From positions 25,518,001 through 25,582,000 of the forward strand of contig JAZBRS010000039.1 in the NCBI GenBank assembly GCA_037176725.1: a stretch of 64,000 bases of DNA. The letters run 5' to 3'. Source of the DNA: Posidonia oceanica. Taxonomy: Eukaryota; Streptophyta; Magnoliopsida; Alismatales; Posidoniaceae. The position numbers and the translations under genes were made by a program. This document shows, one piece after another, positions 21,001 through 31,659 of this stretch. Numbering within the stretch: the first letter of the stretch is position 1; every line of letters begins with the position of its first letter. The notes under the pieces are model-generated. The model searched no databases and had not been told where the DNA came from. It was given only the letters and a program-made list of their open reading frames with translations.

Positions 21001-23706
21001 GGAGCGTCCTCCCGACCTCAGCAGTGCCGGAGCTGGTCGACGGCGTCTGTCCGGTCGCTGTGGCGATCGCCAGCTGCCCGCGGAGGTCTGGATCTTCTCA
21101 AGGGGTGCTTTTGGTGCTTCTTGGTCGATCAGACGAAGGTTCTGCAGCTCGACAGAAGATCCGGCGCTTTTGGGTTCTCAGAAAGGAACCGGAGATGGAG
21201 GGAGGCTGTTGCTGCTCGTCCGGTGGAGTGGAGCCCTCCGGGAGGTAGCTGGAGGTCTGGAGAGTCGATTCGGATGATTGGCTTGGATTTCTGGAGAGTG
21301 TGGTGTGAGATAGGAGATTGGGTTCGTTTCTGGTCTGAAGGAGGGGTAAGTGTTTGTTGTGGAGTTTGTGGTCTGTGGTGGAGGATAGGGCTGAAGGTCA
21401 GGTGCTTCTGAAAGGTGGAGGTCAGGCGAGTAACTTAGGAAGATTTGGGGAGAAATGGAGTTCAGTGGTGGTGGGAATTCCGAAATGGGTTGGAGTTGGC
21501 TTCTGTTGGTGCTCTGCGGTGGATTCAGGTGGACTGGGGTGGTTCTAAGGGGTGGAATGGCCGTGAAATGGTGGGAGGGGATTGCTGGTTTTCTGGGTGA
21601 ACTTGGGGGATCAAAATGGAAGGGAATTCGAGGCTGGAACGGGCTGGTTTCAGGGGAGAAAGAAGGGGAAGTTCTACTGAAAATCAGAGGGAGAAGAAAG
21701 GGGAGTTTGCTTGGGAATTCTCTGGATTTCTCAGCTCTCTCTCTCGGACGGCAAAAAAAAAAGGCAATGAAGGGGGTCGAATGGCTGGCTTTTATCAGGA
21801 GGAGGCTGGCTACTGGCGCGCTGGGAATTTTTGAATTCAACCGGCGGCCACTGCAGTAGAGGAGACTGATGCCGGCGAGACGACAGGCATTGATTGCCTC
21901 CCAGAATTGGTGCTGAGACGGGAGAGAGCGGCGAGCTGCTGTTGGTGATTGGATGGAAGCTCGAATTTCAAATGGAGGAGGGAACTCTGTTGCAGCTGCT
22001 CGCGGGAGAAAGAAAAATGGTGGAAAACACAGAAGGGAGATGGAAGAAGAAGGAGGAGAAGGCCGGACTGTGGGCCGAAAAAGAAAAAGGAAAAGAAATA
22101 AAGGAGGAAGGGAGAAACGGGCCAACGGGCCCAGTAAGGAAGAAAAGGAAAGAAAAATGGGAAAGAAGGAAGAAAGAGAGGGAAAAGTGAGGAAATAAAA
22201 TAAGTAAAAATGAACTAAAAATAAATAAAAATATTAGAAAGGTTGTGATGTGAATTAGGATTTTAATTACATTTTTTAATGGCCATTTTGGGTTGATTAG
22301 TGTGTTTTGGGCTTGATTAGGGTTTTAAGGTTTTGGTTTTGCTTTCAATTAGTTTTCACTTGATTAAATGTTTGTTAAACCCTTTTTAAATTATTTAAAA
22401 ATTGTGTTTCCCTTGTTAGATACTTAGGACATTGATTAGAATTTTTTAGGATTTATTTTCGTATTAATCAGGATTGGTTTTAGGTTTTTAAGACTTAGTC
22501 TTCTTAGGGTTTTCTTTTCTTAAGTCTTTTTGAGTTATATTTGATTTTTATTTGTTGATTTTTCTTAGAGTTTTTAGTTAGATTTTTCTGGTTTGATAGG
22601 GTGTTTTTAAATCTTTTAAGTGTGTTTTTCTTTCTTCTTTTCCTTTTAATTAAGTTTTAATTTGTTTTTTCTTAGGTTTGTTAGGTTAAGTCTTTTGCTT
22701 CTTTAATTACTTGTTTTAATGTTTGTTTTCTGATTCTTCTTTTTAATGTTTGTTTTTTAATTCTTCTGATGAGGTTTTTACTTTTGGTGGGTTCTGATTC
22801 TATTTTAGTTTTTTCCTTGATTTTTCAGTGTTTTCTTTTGATTTGTTTTGCACTTTTTAGCTCACATGCTTGGTTCTCTTTTTAGCTTGATTTAGTTAAG
22901 TTTAGGTTTTTAATTGCTTGTTTAATGTTTTTTTCCATTGTTTTTCTTAGGGTTCTGATTTGTTTCTTTTATGTTTTGGGGTTTTACAGATTTTTAGGGG
23001 TTTTTATGGATTTTTTGCAAGAGAAAGAAAGGGGAAAAGAGAAAGAAGAAGAGAAGGGAAAAAGGAAGAATAAAGGGAAAAGAGATGAGTTGAAGGAAAA
23101 GGATTTTTTTGAAAATTAGGGAAAGTGTTAAAAATAAAGTAAAAATAGGAATAAGATAGAGGAAGGATAGAAGCACAGAGGGGGCCCACAGCCAGACCAG
23201 AGAAGGGTAAGAAGGGGATGAAAAGAGAGATGATAATCAAGAGAGAGAGAGAGGAGAGAGAAAATGATAATCCCGGAGAGAGAAAAGGATAATTTGGGTG
23301 AATGGAGGTCTTAAAGGTCTTGGAATGGGATGAAAATTGGTGAGTGGGCAGTCTAGGGTTTGAGGTGTTGGTTCTGAAGTTTTGGTTTGATTCTAAGAAG
23401 GTTTTGGAAGGGTTTTAAGGTGTAGAAAAAGGAGAGTTTTACCTAGGTTTTCTAGGGTTTTTGGGAATGGTCTAGGTTTGGAAATTTCTAGGTTCTTGGG
23501 TAGGTTTGCTAAGTGGGTGTTGGTGGGTTTTCCTATGGATTTTGGCTAGGTTTTGAGCTTGGGAAGAGGGGTAAAGGCTTAGGTCAAGTTGGCTTAGTTT
23601 TGAAGGGTAAAGAAGGGGGTTAGGGTTTGGTTTGGTTTAGGTTTGAGTCCAGCAATCACCAGGAGGGCTCCTAGTGGTCCAAGCCTGCCAAGATGGGGTG
23701 TCAACA
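18073..23706 (-). repeat. Element B 5' LTR
   Basis: Sense start TGTTGACACCCC at 23706, end GGGATCGCTACA at 18073, 5634 bp. It is offset from the 3' LTR by 12695 with one net indel. It has the U5 donor CAG|GTATGT (19410-19409), the 30-bp array (about 18763-18957) and the internal primer-site-like AGAGTCGCCACC near 18188. About 6860-8329 of the 3' LTR and the matching part here show no difference that I can see. Confidence 0.95.
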
Positions 23707-23711
23707 CCCAC
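23707..23711. repeat. Target site duplication of element B, right copy
   Basis: CCCAC, identical to 5373-5377. Confidence 0.92.
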
Positions 23712-25040
23712 CTACCCTTATCTCCATCTAGCTTCGCCGTATGCAACCCCATACCTACCACAACCTCCTGCTAACACGCCATACTACCCAACTCCGCCTC
23801 CACCATCATTCTTCCATTCACAACAACCTCTCATTAACACACCGTACTACCCTACACGACCCCAATCATCCCTCTTTCCCCCGTAACATAACCTATCACT
23901 ACCGCCATTCCCACAGACACACCAACACCCGAGCCAGGGGCATTACGCCGCACCAAGGACAGATCTCAAGAGGATGATTGCTGAAGCACTAACAGAGGCC
24001 GGAGTCACTTTGAAGACGCCCATCGGCTACGACATCTCCAAGTTCCCTCACTTTGCCCTTCCTCCAGGGTTTAAAATGCCAAATATGAGGAGATATAACG
24101 GTACAGAGGATCCCAGGAACCACATAGCTGCCTTCATTATGGATACTCTTCCATACCATTATGACATCGGGCTCACTGCATACCTCTTCTTCAAGACACT
24201 TGAGAGAGACGCTTTAAAGTGGTTTGACACCTTGACTTCCTATGATCTCCAGGATTTTAGGATAATTGAAGAGAAATTTCTAAATCAGTATAGTCACTAG
24301 GTGCCACACAAACCCACTGCAGGCGACCTCATAGCTGAGAGAATGAGGCCAAATGAGGACTTCGTCACCTTCGCTAGCCGATAGAGGGACATGGCCGCTA
24401 GGTCAGAGTGCTACATACCTGAAGGCCAAGCCATGGAAATAATTGCAAGAAATACCACAGGGGCACTCAGAGCTGGACTGTTGGTAGGTGACTTCTACAC
24501 CTATCCACAGTTATATGAGCGGGCCGCCAAGGTGATGCGGAACAGAGAAGAGCTACCATTCCTGGAGCTCGAAGCAAAAAACCGGAAGAAGACTGCAGGG
24601 CATACAATAGAAGGTGTCACTGGCAACATGGCACAGCTGACCATGCAAAATCAAAGGAGATGAAAGGGCAACACTTCCAGCAGCCTCAATATCAAATGGA
24701 ACAGCAGAGGCAGCCATTCCAACAATTCCAACCCTAGCACTCTAATTCCCCAGTGAATGCCCAACAGGGGCAGAACAACAATCAATACAAAGTGCCACCG
24801 CAAGGGCAAAGGGACTACCACAATGTTCCTCCTCCACAGGCACCTAGAGGACCAAGGAGACAGAGCTACCCACCACTTCCAGAGACGATCCCGGACATCT
24901 TCAGAATGCTGGTCGAAAGTGGGGACCTACAACTCCCAGTGCCAAAGCCAAATGCTCCCAACGCAAACATGTCCAAGTACTGTGCATACCACCAGAAAAA
25001 CGGGCACACACTTGAAGAATGTTATGTGTTAAAAGATTAA
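23712..25040 (+). pseudogene. gag: Element A gag, capsid and zinc-knuckle part
   Basis: Continues the frame cut at 5377. First come Tyr/Pro-rich repeats (two NTPYYPT motifs), then the capsid domain from about 23974 (PPGFKMPNMRRYNGTEDPRN, ALKWFDTLTSYDLQDFR). In-frame stops are at 23884 (TAA), 24298 (TAG) and 24382 (TAG). A one-base frameshift near 24655 moves the frame, after which QQ-rich sequence leads to a zinc-knuckle variant CAYHQKNGHTLEEC (C-x2-H-x4-H-x4-C) at about 24980-25020; a further TAG lies near 24735 and a TAA at 25038. Almost every stop is a CAG/CAA to TAG/TAA-type change. The protein would package the element RNA. Confidence 0.85.
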
Positions 25041-25508
25041 ATATATGTTCTAAATGACAAGGGAGAAATAATGTGGTCGGCTCTGAAAGACAAGCTAAAA
25101 GAGGCCAGGACGGGACAACACAAATTGCAGATATACCAGAACCCTCTGCCTAACCACCTGGTGGCGCACCTAGAGGTAGAAGTTAGTCCACCAGGGGCCG
25201 AGACCGTCTCCATTTGCCTACTTGAATCAAAGCTAGAGCAGGCTTCCTTCGTTGCAGAAAGCAATGAGGTCGAGGTATACTCCGAACAGGGATCCATCGA
25301 ATGGGAATTCCTGATAGAGGCAATACAAGATGAAGAAAGCGAGGCGAATGACCTGAAGCTCCTCAGGTGCTTCAATTTCCTCCTAGGAGAAGGTCAATCC
25401 CAAGAGCAGAATGGCAAGATAGATCCCTTGGAACTAGCCCGGAAGATTATCAAAGAATATGAGCAGGGAAATATAGTCTTCAAGGACTCAGAACTACCCA
25501 CTCCATAG
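25041..25508 (+). pseudogene. Element A gag-pro linker
   Basis: Open and in the same frame as the zinc knuckle upstream and the protease-like domain downstream, ending at TAG 25506-25508. The sequence is acidic (EVEVYSEQGSIEWEF, QDEESEAND) with no domain that I recognise. It belongs to the same polyprotein. Confidence 0.6.
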
Positions 25509-26069
25509 AAACAGCTCTGGCCTTTGGTGATCACTGTAGAGGTCAACGGCTACCTCCTCCCTGGCATACTTGTGGACATAGGGGCCAATCGCAGTGCGTG
25601 CTCCCTGAACACACTCGACTACCTGGACGTCGAAGAAGAAGAGATCTCCAAGGAGAGGATCTTCTGCAAGGGCTTTGATAATAGTCAGACAGAGGTGATA
25701 GGGACAGTTCAGCTAGGGAGTACCATCGGCCCCCTCACCAGCATTACCAAGGTCATGGTGGTAGAATGCGAGCTAGCAGAGCCGTTAATCCTGGGAAGAA
25801 CTTGGCTGGCAGAAATATGTGCAGTGGCGTCCCCAACGCACCAGCTATTAAAGTTCAAATTCCAAGGGGAGATGATCACTATCCAGGCAGACCATGAAAC
25901 AACCCTGGAAATGATCTGGGGACCCTATCTGGCAGGATTCCACATGGGAGACCCAGCGCCAAATGGCACAAGCGGCTGGATCGATGATTGGGACGATGAA
26001 GCCCCAAGCATCCAAGGATTCCAGCAGTTCACTAATGATCAAGCCACCCAAGGGTATACCCAGGTCTAG
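25509..26069 (+). pseudogene. Element A first retropepsin-like domain (extra copy)
   Basis: A retroviral-type aspartic protease fold: VNGYLLPGILVDIGANRSAC with the catalytic-position Asp at 25575-25577, then GFDNSQTEVIGTV, IGPL and PLILGRTWL. The usual D-T/S-G reads D-I-G; ACA to ATA is one C-to-T step, so DTG is the likely ancestor. It aligns along its length with the second domain (GFDN/GYDN, TIGPL, LILGxxW, SPxHQxxKF). The frame ends at TAG 26067 and continues directly into the second copy. In element C there is one protease only, preceded by a segment that matches what precedes A's second domain, so this first copy looks like the added one. Confidence 0.75.
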
Positions 26070-27656
26070 AGGCCCGCATTGTTAAGCTCATCTCAGCTGC
26101 CCATAAATCAGGGACAGTCTCTCCTTAGGAAACCTCTGTCTCTGCTTAAGTTCAGCCACGCCAAGGGAGAACACAACCAAGCTCAACAAGCCCCCATCAC
26201 AAGAACAGGGCAGATCTCCAACCAAGTCGCACCGCCTCTGCCTGATGCAGAACGAGCCAATTCCCCGTCTCAACAAGAGTTCCACATACCCCGGAGGATA
26301 GAAGGCACCTTCGACATCCTGTAGCAGCTCAGAAAGACACCAGCGAAGATCTCTACCTACGAGCTGATCAGGGCATCAGAGAAGCACCGAGATATCCTGA
26401 TGGAGGTATTGAAGAAGGCCCAAGTACCGAAAGACATGCCTGCTGAAGCTCTGGCAGCCGTCGCCACTGCTGTGTTCATGGAGCCTATGGTCATCTTCAC
26501 TGATTCCGAATTAGCTCCTCCTGAGAGGAGGACCTTACCTTTAAGTGTTAGTATTGTAATAAACAGTTACAAACTTTGTGGTGTACTTGTGGATACTGGG
26601 GCAACTCTAAACGTATGCTCCCAAGAAACCCTGCAGTTAATTAGGCTAACAGAATCTCAATTATGCCCAGCAGCCTTAACTAAATCAGGGTACGACAACA
26701 ACAAAAAAGCAGCCTTAGGGAAGATCACCGTCAAGGTTACCATTGGCCCTCTCCAAATGGAAACAGAACTGATAATAGTCGATGCCCCAATCTCATATTG
26801 GCTCATCTTAGGGTGCCAATGGATCGAAGAGATCAAGACAGTCACCTCCCCGCGCCACCAATGCATGAAGTTTCCTTACCAAGGGAAAATCAACAAAATA
26901 CAGGGAGACGAGCTAGTAGAAGCTGAAGCCCACCTGGTAATAGTCCCGACTACCATGCCAGCACCATTGATCAGGGACTCAACTGCCAAGGCCATAAACA
27001 ATGTCAAAAAGGTCTTTGCTCCCAAGAGTATTGATATAAATCAATACGATTACCCCGACCACATGAAAGGGCCTTCGGAGATCCTCCTCAAGATAGGGTA
27101 CACCCCGGGGAAAGGACTTGGTCGCCAAGAACAAGGAATGAGGGACGTGCTTGAAACGCCTAAGGAGCGTAGTCATACCGGGCTAGGGTACCTTGGGCAT
27201 CCAGATCCAGGCAAACCTCTAGCATGGTCACTTGCCAACCACTTCATATCAATCGGGCTACAAGTGCACGACAAGCAAGTGTCAGACATAGTCCCCAACC
27301 TCCCAGCAACAACAACAGCTGCAAAAGCCTCTAAGCCCGTCATCCTCGGCACTCTTACAGATCCCGAGATGGCACTAACTCCTTCTCCCTGCCTAGAAGA
27401 AGTTCTAACCATCCTCAACGCTCGGACGAAGCCCGAGGAAGAAGCATCAACCTCTTGCACAGAAGAGGTCCCTACTGCTCTCCCCGCGTCCCCAGAAGCT
27501 CCTTCACCTTCGGACATCCAAGCAAGCGATTCCTCCGGAACATCCACTGAAGGCACTGAAGCAGAGGACTCCGACCCTGTCTGCGAGCTCACCTGTCTCT
27601 TCAACAAGCTACGGCCTTGTCCCTCAAAGCAAGAAGGGACCAGGGCCACAGATTAA
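26070..27656 (+). pseudogene. pro: Element A second retropepsin domain with G-patch
   Basis: Same frame as the first domain. A stop at 26322 (TAG) is followed by the ISTYELIRASEKHRDIL segment typical of Tat polyproteins. The protease (VLVDTGATLNVCS) has Asp at 26592-26594, and LILGCQWI near 26800. About 27061-27190 is a G-patch-like segment (LLKIGYTPGKGLGRQEQG ... GLGY), a nucleic-acid-binding motif also found beside some retroviral proteases. A Ser/Thr/Glu-rich tail follows, ending at TAA 27654-27656, which I take as the natural end of gag-pro. The domain cleaves the polyprotein in known relatives. Confidence 0.85.
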
Positions 27657-27814
27657 ACTCCCCTACCTCCGGACATCCGAGCAAGTGACTCCTCCAGAAC
27701 CTCCACTGAAGACACTGAAGTAGAGGACTCCGACCCCATTTGCAAGCTCACCCGTCTCTTCAACAACCTACGGCCTTGCCCCTTTAAGCAAGAAGGGGCC
27801 GGGGCCACAGATTG
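27508..27814 (+). repeat. Tandem duplication (period 159 bp) over the end of gag-pro
   Basis: 27508-27655 and 27667-27814 are near copies (GGACATCC at 27512 and 27671). Both encode the same acidic tail and both end ACAGAT plus a stop (TAA, TGA). The second copy is untranslated if the first stop is used. Confidence 0.85.
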
Positions 27815-28010
27815 AATGCCCAATGGCAAACTACCTCCACCGTGGAGGCAAACCTAGGGGCAAACCCCCTACCTTGTAAATAATTTCTTTCCCGCATTTA
27901 ATTCCTGTATTTTGTTTTTGCATGATTTACTTTCCAGCAATTTACTTCCCAGTTTAGTTAGTAGTGGGGAAGGTAGACGAGGGTAAGGTAGAGACGGCCT
28001 AACCACTACC
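27815..28010 (+). other. Spacer between gag-pro and pol of element A, possible intron
   Basis: No open frame. It has T-rich tracts, a GT-type donor candidate CTT|GTAAAT (27876) and AG acceptor candidates near 27936 and 28052. Ogre elements are known to splice an intron between protease and RT. The exact sites here are a guess. Confidence 0.4.
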
Positions 28011-29646
28011 GTGTCCTCACAAAAAGTATCTAATCACTCTACCAAGTGTGCAGGCCGGAACAGGAAGGAGTTGATCACCCAAACTGTAAGAGTATGTCAC
28101 TATACCACGGCATTACCATGGGAGCTAGCCATGTCACATGCCATCTTCCTGGTCAAAGAAGTGTCAAACGTCACTGGTAAAAACACTGGAAACTATGAAG
28201 TCTTCGAGCTAGTGGATACAGAAGACGACCCAGATGAAGAATCGGTAGACCCTGCCATCTTCGAAGAAATGATGAAGAAATACGATGAGCAGACCAAGGC
28301 TGCCGCTGAAGAAACAGAGGAAGTCAATCTGGGCACTGAAGATGATCCAAGACCAGTCCGGATAAGCTCTGTCCTCAACTCAGGTACGGAACAGAATGGA
28401 AAAACTACTCAAAAAGTATATGAAGGTACTGGCATTCTCCTACGGAGAAATGCCCGAGCTTGATTCACTACTGGTGGAGCACAGGCTCCCACTCAAGTTA
28501 GGCGCTAAGACAGTGAAGCAAAAGCTCCAACGTCTACGTCCGGACCTTGCTCTAAAAGTCAAAGAAGAGATAGACAAGCTACACATGGCAAAGTTCATCA
28601 GAGTTGTGGTGTATCCAGAATGGATTGCCAACATAGTTCCAGTGATGAAGAAAGATGGCAAAGTACGCGTGTGCATTGACTACAGGAACCTCAATGAAGC
28701 ATGCCCAAAAGATGATTTCCCTCTTCCACACATAGACATCCTCATAGACAACACTGCAGGCCATGAGATGCTCTCATTCATAGACGGTTTCTCCAGTTAC
28801 AACCAGATTAAGCTTGCAGAAGAAGATCAAGAGAAAACCTCATTTACCACTCCATGGGGGACCTACTGCTATGTAGTCATGCCGTTCGGATTAAAGAACG
28901 TCGGAGCCACCTATCAGAGGGCTATGATGGCAATCTTTCACGACATGATACATGATTGCATGGAGTGCTATGTGGATGATCTATTAGTAAAGTCAAGGAC
29001 AAGAGAGGGACACTTTGAAGCACTTGAGAGAGTACTCCGGAGAGCAGACCAGTACAATCTCAGAATGAACCCCAAGAAGTGTGTCTTCGGGGTCACTGGC
29101 GGAAAGCTGCTCGGCTTCATAGTGAGCAAAAGGGGCATAGAAGTGGATCCCACCAAAGCCAAAGCAATAACAGCCATGCCACCGCCAAGGAATGTCAAGG
29201 AACTCAGAGGACTCATAGGGAGGCTACAGTTCATCCGAAGATTCATCTCTCAGCATGCGGAAAAGTGTAGACCATTCTATGAGCTCTTAAAAGGCGGTGC
29301 AGAATTCAAGTGGGATCATACCTGTCAGAAGGCCTTCGATGAGCTAAAACTCTACCTCCTTAACCCTCCAGTATTGACTGCTCCAGTCCCCGAGAGGCCA
29401 TTACTACTCTACTTGGCTGTTACTGATAACTCGGTGGGTGTCGTCCTTGCACAACACAATGAGACTGGGAAGAAGGAGAAAGCGGTTTATTACCTCAGTA
29501 GAACATTCATTGAATACGAGAGGAAGTACTCCCAGATCGAGAGACAATGCTTAGCCTTAGTATGGGCCTCACAAAAGCTCAGGCACTACTTTCTAGCACA
29601 CAATCTGCTACTTAGCCAAGATGGACCCCATCAAGTACATGTTTGA
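28011..29646 (+). pseudogene. RT: Element A reverse transcriptase and RNase H
   Basis: 28011-28395 is an acidic pre-RT segment (ELVDTEDDPDEESVDP, DDPRPVRISS). A frameshift near 28390 leads to the RT frame 28396-29646. RT motifs seen: YPEWIANIVPVMKKDGKVRV, CIDYRNLNEACPKDDFPLP, MPFGLKNVGATYQRAM, catalytic ECYVDDLL (about 28965-28985), then KLLGFIVSKRGIEVDP. The Ty3-type RNase H follows (LLLYLAVTDNSVGVVLAQ ... YSQIERQCLALVWASQKLRH). The frame is lost near 29610 by another indel. RT copies the RNA into DNA, and the RNase H removes the RNA strand. Confidence 0.9.
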
Positions 29647-30515
29647 GAAACCAGCATTGTCCGGAAGGCTAGCACGATGGCAAATGCTCCTTACTGAGTT
29701 CGACCTGCAGTTTATCACTTAGAAGGCGATCAAGGGGCAAGCTATCGCAGATCAACTTGTCGGGCTACCTGTGTCAGAGTATCAGCCAGTATCAATAGAT
29801 TTCCCAAACGAGGAAATACTAGCAATCAATAGTGTCATGCCACTCATCAGAGAATGGACCCTCCATTTCGATGGAGCGCTTAATTCACAGGGCGCCGGGC
29901 TAGGGGCAACACTTCTCACTCCAGAGGGTATTGTTCTCCCCACTGCAGCCCAACTACTCTTCTCAGCGAGTAATAGCATTGCAGAATATGAGGCACTCAT
30001 TCTAGGGCTCCGAATGGCTCTCGATTTAGGGGCAAGAAGGCTAAAAGTAGTTGGGGATTCACAGCTTGTCATACGACAAGTCCTCAACAAGTACAAGACC
30101 CTCTCGCCAAAGCTGTAGGAATACCGCAACCTAGCTAAAGCCTTACTGAAGAAATTTGACAGGGTTATGTATGTGCACGCACTTAGAAGCAACAACATCC
30201 TAGCTGATTCATTGGCCTCATTGGCATCCTCGCTCCCCTTTAGCTCAGAGACAGACGAGCAATCCATCATGGTGCGAAGAATCAGCGCTCCAACAGTGGG
30301 GTCAGCCGCCAAATGGGTTCAAGAACTCAGAGAGGAGCTAAACAAGGAAAGCTTAATATGCACAGAGGTTTGTTATCAAGGAGCTACAGAAGTAAATGAC
30401 GATGGCAACCCATGGTATTATGACATACAGAATTATGTACAAGATCATGCCTTCCCGACCTATGCGACTCCCAAGGACAAAGAAGCACTGAGGAGGATGG
30501 CTACGAGTACTACAT
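29647..30515 (+). pseudogene. Element A second (archaeal-type) RNase H
   Basis: After the tether (FEKPALSGRLARWQMLL, TAG near 29721) comes an RNase H with the acidic catalytic set visible: LHFDGA, SIAEYEAL, VVGDSQL and, after a TAG at 30116, NNILADSLASLA. A second RNase H of this type is a hallmark of the Tat/Ogre lineage. The frame differs from both RT and integrase, with breaks near 29610 and 30505. About 30230-30510 is the usual connector (ATVNDDGNPWYYDIQNYV type). Confidence 0.85.
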
Positions 30516-31659
30516 TAGAGCCAACACACTCTTTCGGAGAACACCCTTAGGGATCGAACTCCGATGTGTGGATGCATCTGAGTCAGTCGAGATTCTCAAG
30601 GAAACGTATGAGGGAGTCTGTGGGGGCCACATCAACTCCCAATTCATGGCTAAAATGATCATCAGAAGGGGGTACTACTGGCCCACCATGGAAGCTGACT
30701 GTGCGAGTAAAGTCAAGCGGTGCAAGAGCTGCCAGCTGCACGCCAACAAGATTCATGCTCCAGCTTCAGTGCTTCACGCTTTATCAACACCATGGCCTTT
30801 CTCCATGTGGGCCTTCGATGTGGTGGGACCCATCCATCAGGGAAAGGGCAACACTTTCATCCTAACGGCGATGAAATACTTCACCAAATGAGTAGAAGCA
30901 GAGGCGTTCGCAAACATCAAGGCTACAACCCTGTGCCGATTTGTATAGCAAAATATCATCGCAAGGTTCGGGGTGCCTAAAGCCTTAGTAGCAGACAACG
31001 GACCAATCTTCATCTCAGAAGAGTTCAAGCGGTTATGCCGAAAATTTGGTATCACTCTATACCACTCTTCCCCGTATTACCCGTAAGGGAACAGTCAAGT
31101 AGAAGCTACAAATAAAAGCTTAATCAAAATTATTAAAAAGACGGTAGAAGACACTAAGGGATCGAATTGGTCAGATAAGCTTGTTAATGCGTTGTGGGCG
31201 TACCACACCACCATAAGGACAGCAACGGGTCAAACCCCCTATGCTTTAGCCTTTGGTATGAAAGCAGTGGTCCCATACGAAATCCTGATCCCCTCATTAA
31301 GAGTTAAGATTGATAGGAGAATGTCCGTTGAAGAAATGAGGCAAGCTTTACTCCTTCATTTAGAAGTCCTTGATGAGAAACGGCTAGCAGCCACCGAGCA
31401 TACGCGTGTCTACCAACAAAGCTTAACCAAGGCTTACCAAAAGAAAGTAATCAGACGCAAGTTTAAAATTGGTGATCTAGTGCTTAAAAAAGTGTTGCCT
31501 TATAATAAGCCCCACCCTAAGGGAAAGTTAAAACCAAACTGGGAAGGACCCTACATAGTGGTTGCTGTATATCCAGGGAATGCTTATCGATTGTCCCATA
31601 ACGGAACAGATCTTCCTGACCCTTGGAATGCAATGCACCTGAAAAGGTACTACCCTTGA
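30516..31659 (+). pseudogene. INT: Element A integrase
   Basis: It inserts the DNA copy into the chromosome in active relatives. The N-terminal zinc domain is partly lost: ETYEGVCGGH has Tyr where the first His of H-x5-H normally lies, while CKSC is kept. Catalytic D-D-E: WAFDVVGP, VADNGP and QVEATNKS. Stops are at 30889-30891 (TGA), about 30946 (TAG) and about 31084 (TAA). The C-terminal domain is intact (KIGDLVLKKVLPY, LKPNWEGPYIVVAVYPGNAY, NAMHLKRYYP) and there is no chromodomain, as expected for Tat. Confidence 0.9.

Larger units (their letters stand above)
5378..23706 (-). mobile_element. Element B: gag-only, non-autonomous giant-LTR retrotransposon
   Basis: Two 5.63-kb LTRs (5378-11010 and 18073-23706) in direct orientation flank a 7.06-kb internal region and are bounded by CCCAC duplications. 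Minus-strand sense is shown by the primer site next to the right LTR, gag reading 16794 to 14653, and the polypurine tract next to the left LTR. There is no protease, RT, RNase H or integrase. The LTRs differ at about 44 sites by eye (about 0.8%), so insertion was recent compared with element A. Gag, LTRs and leader resemble element C, which has a pol and is the natural candidate for the partner family. Confidence 0.93.

Noticed and set aside
5378..23706. Near-identical 5.6-kb direct repeats as a segmental duplication or assembly error
   Set aside because: They begin and end TG...CA, are flanked by matching CCCAC, and have primer site and polypurine tract just inside, so they are the two LTRs of one element.
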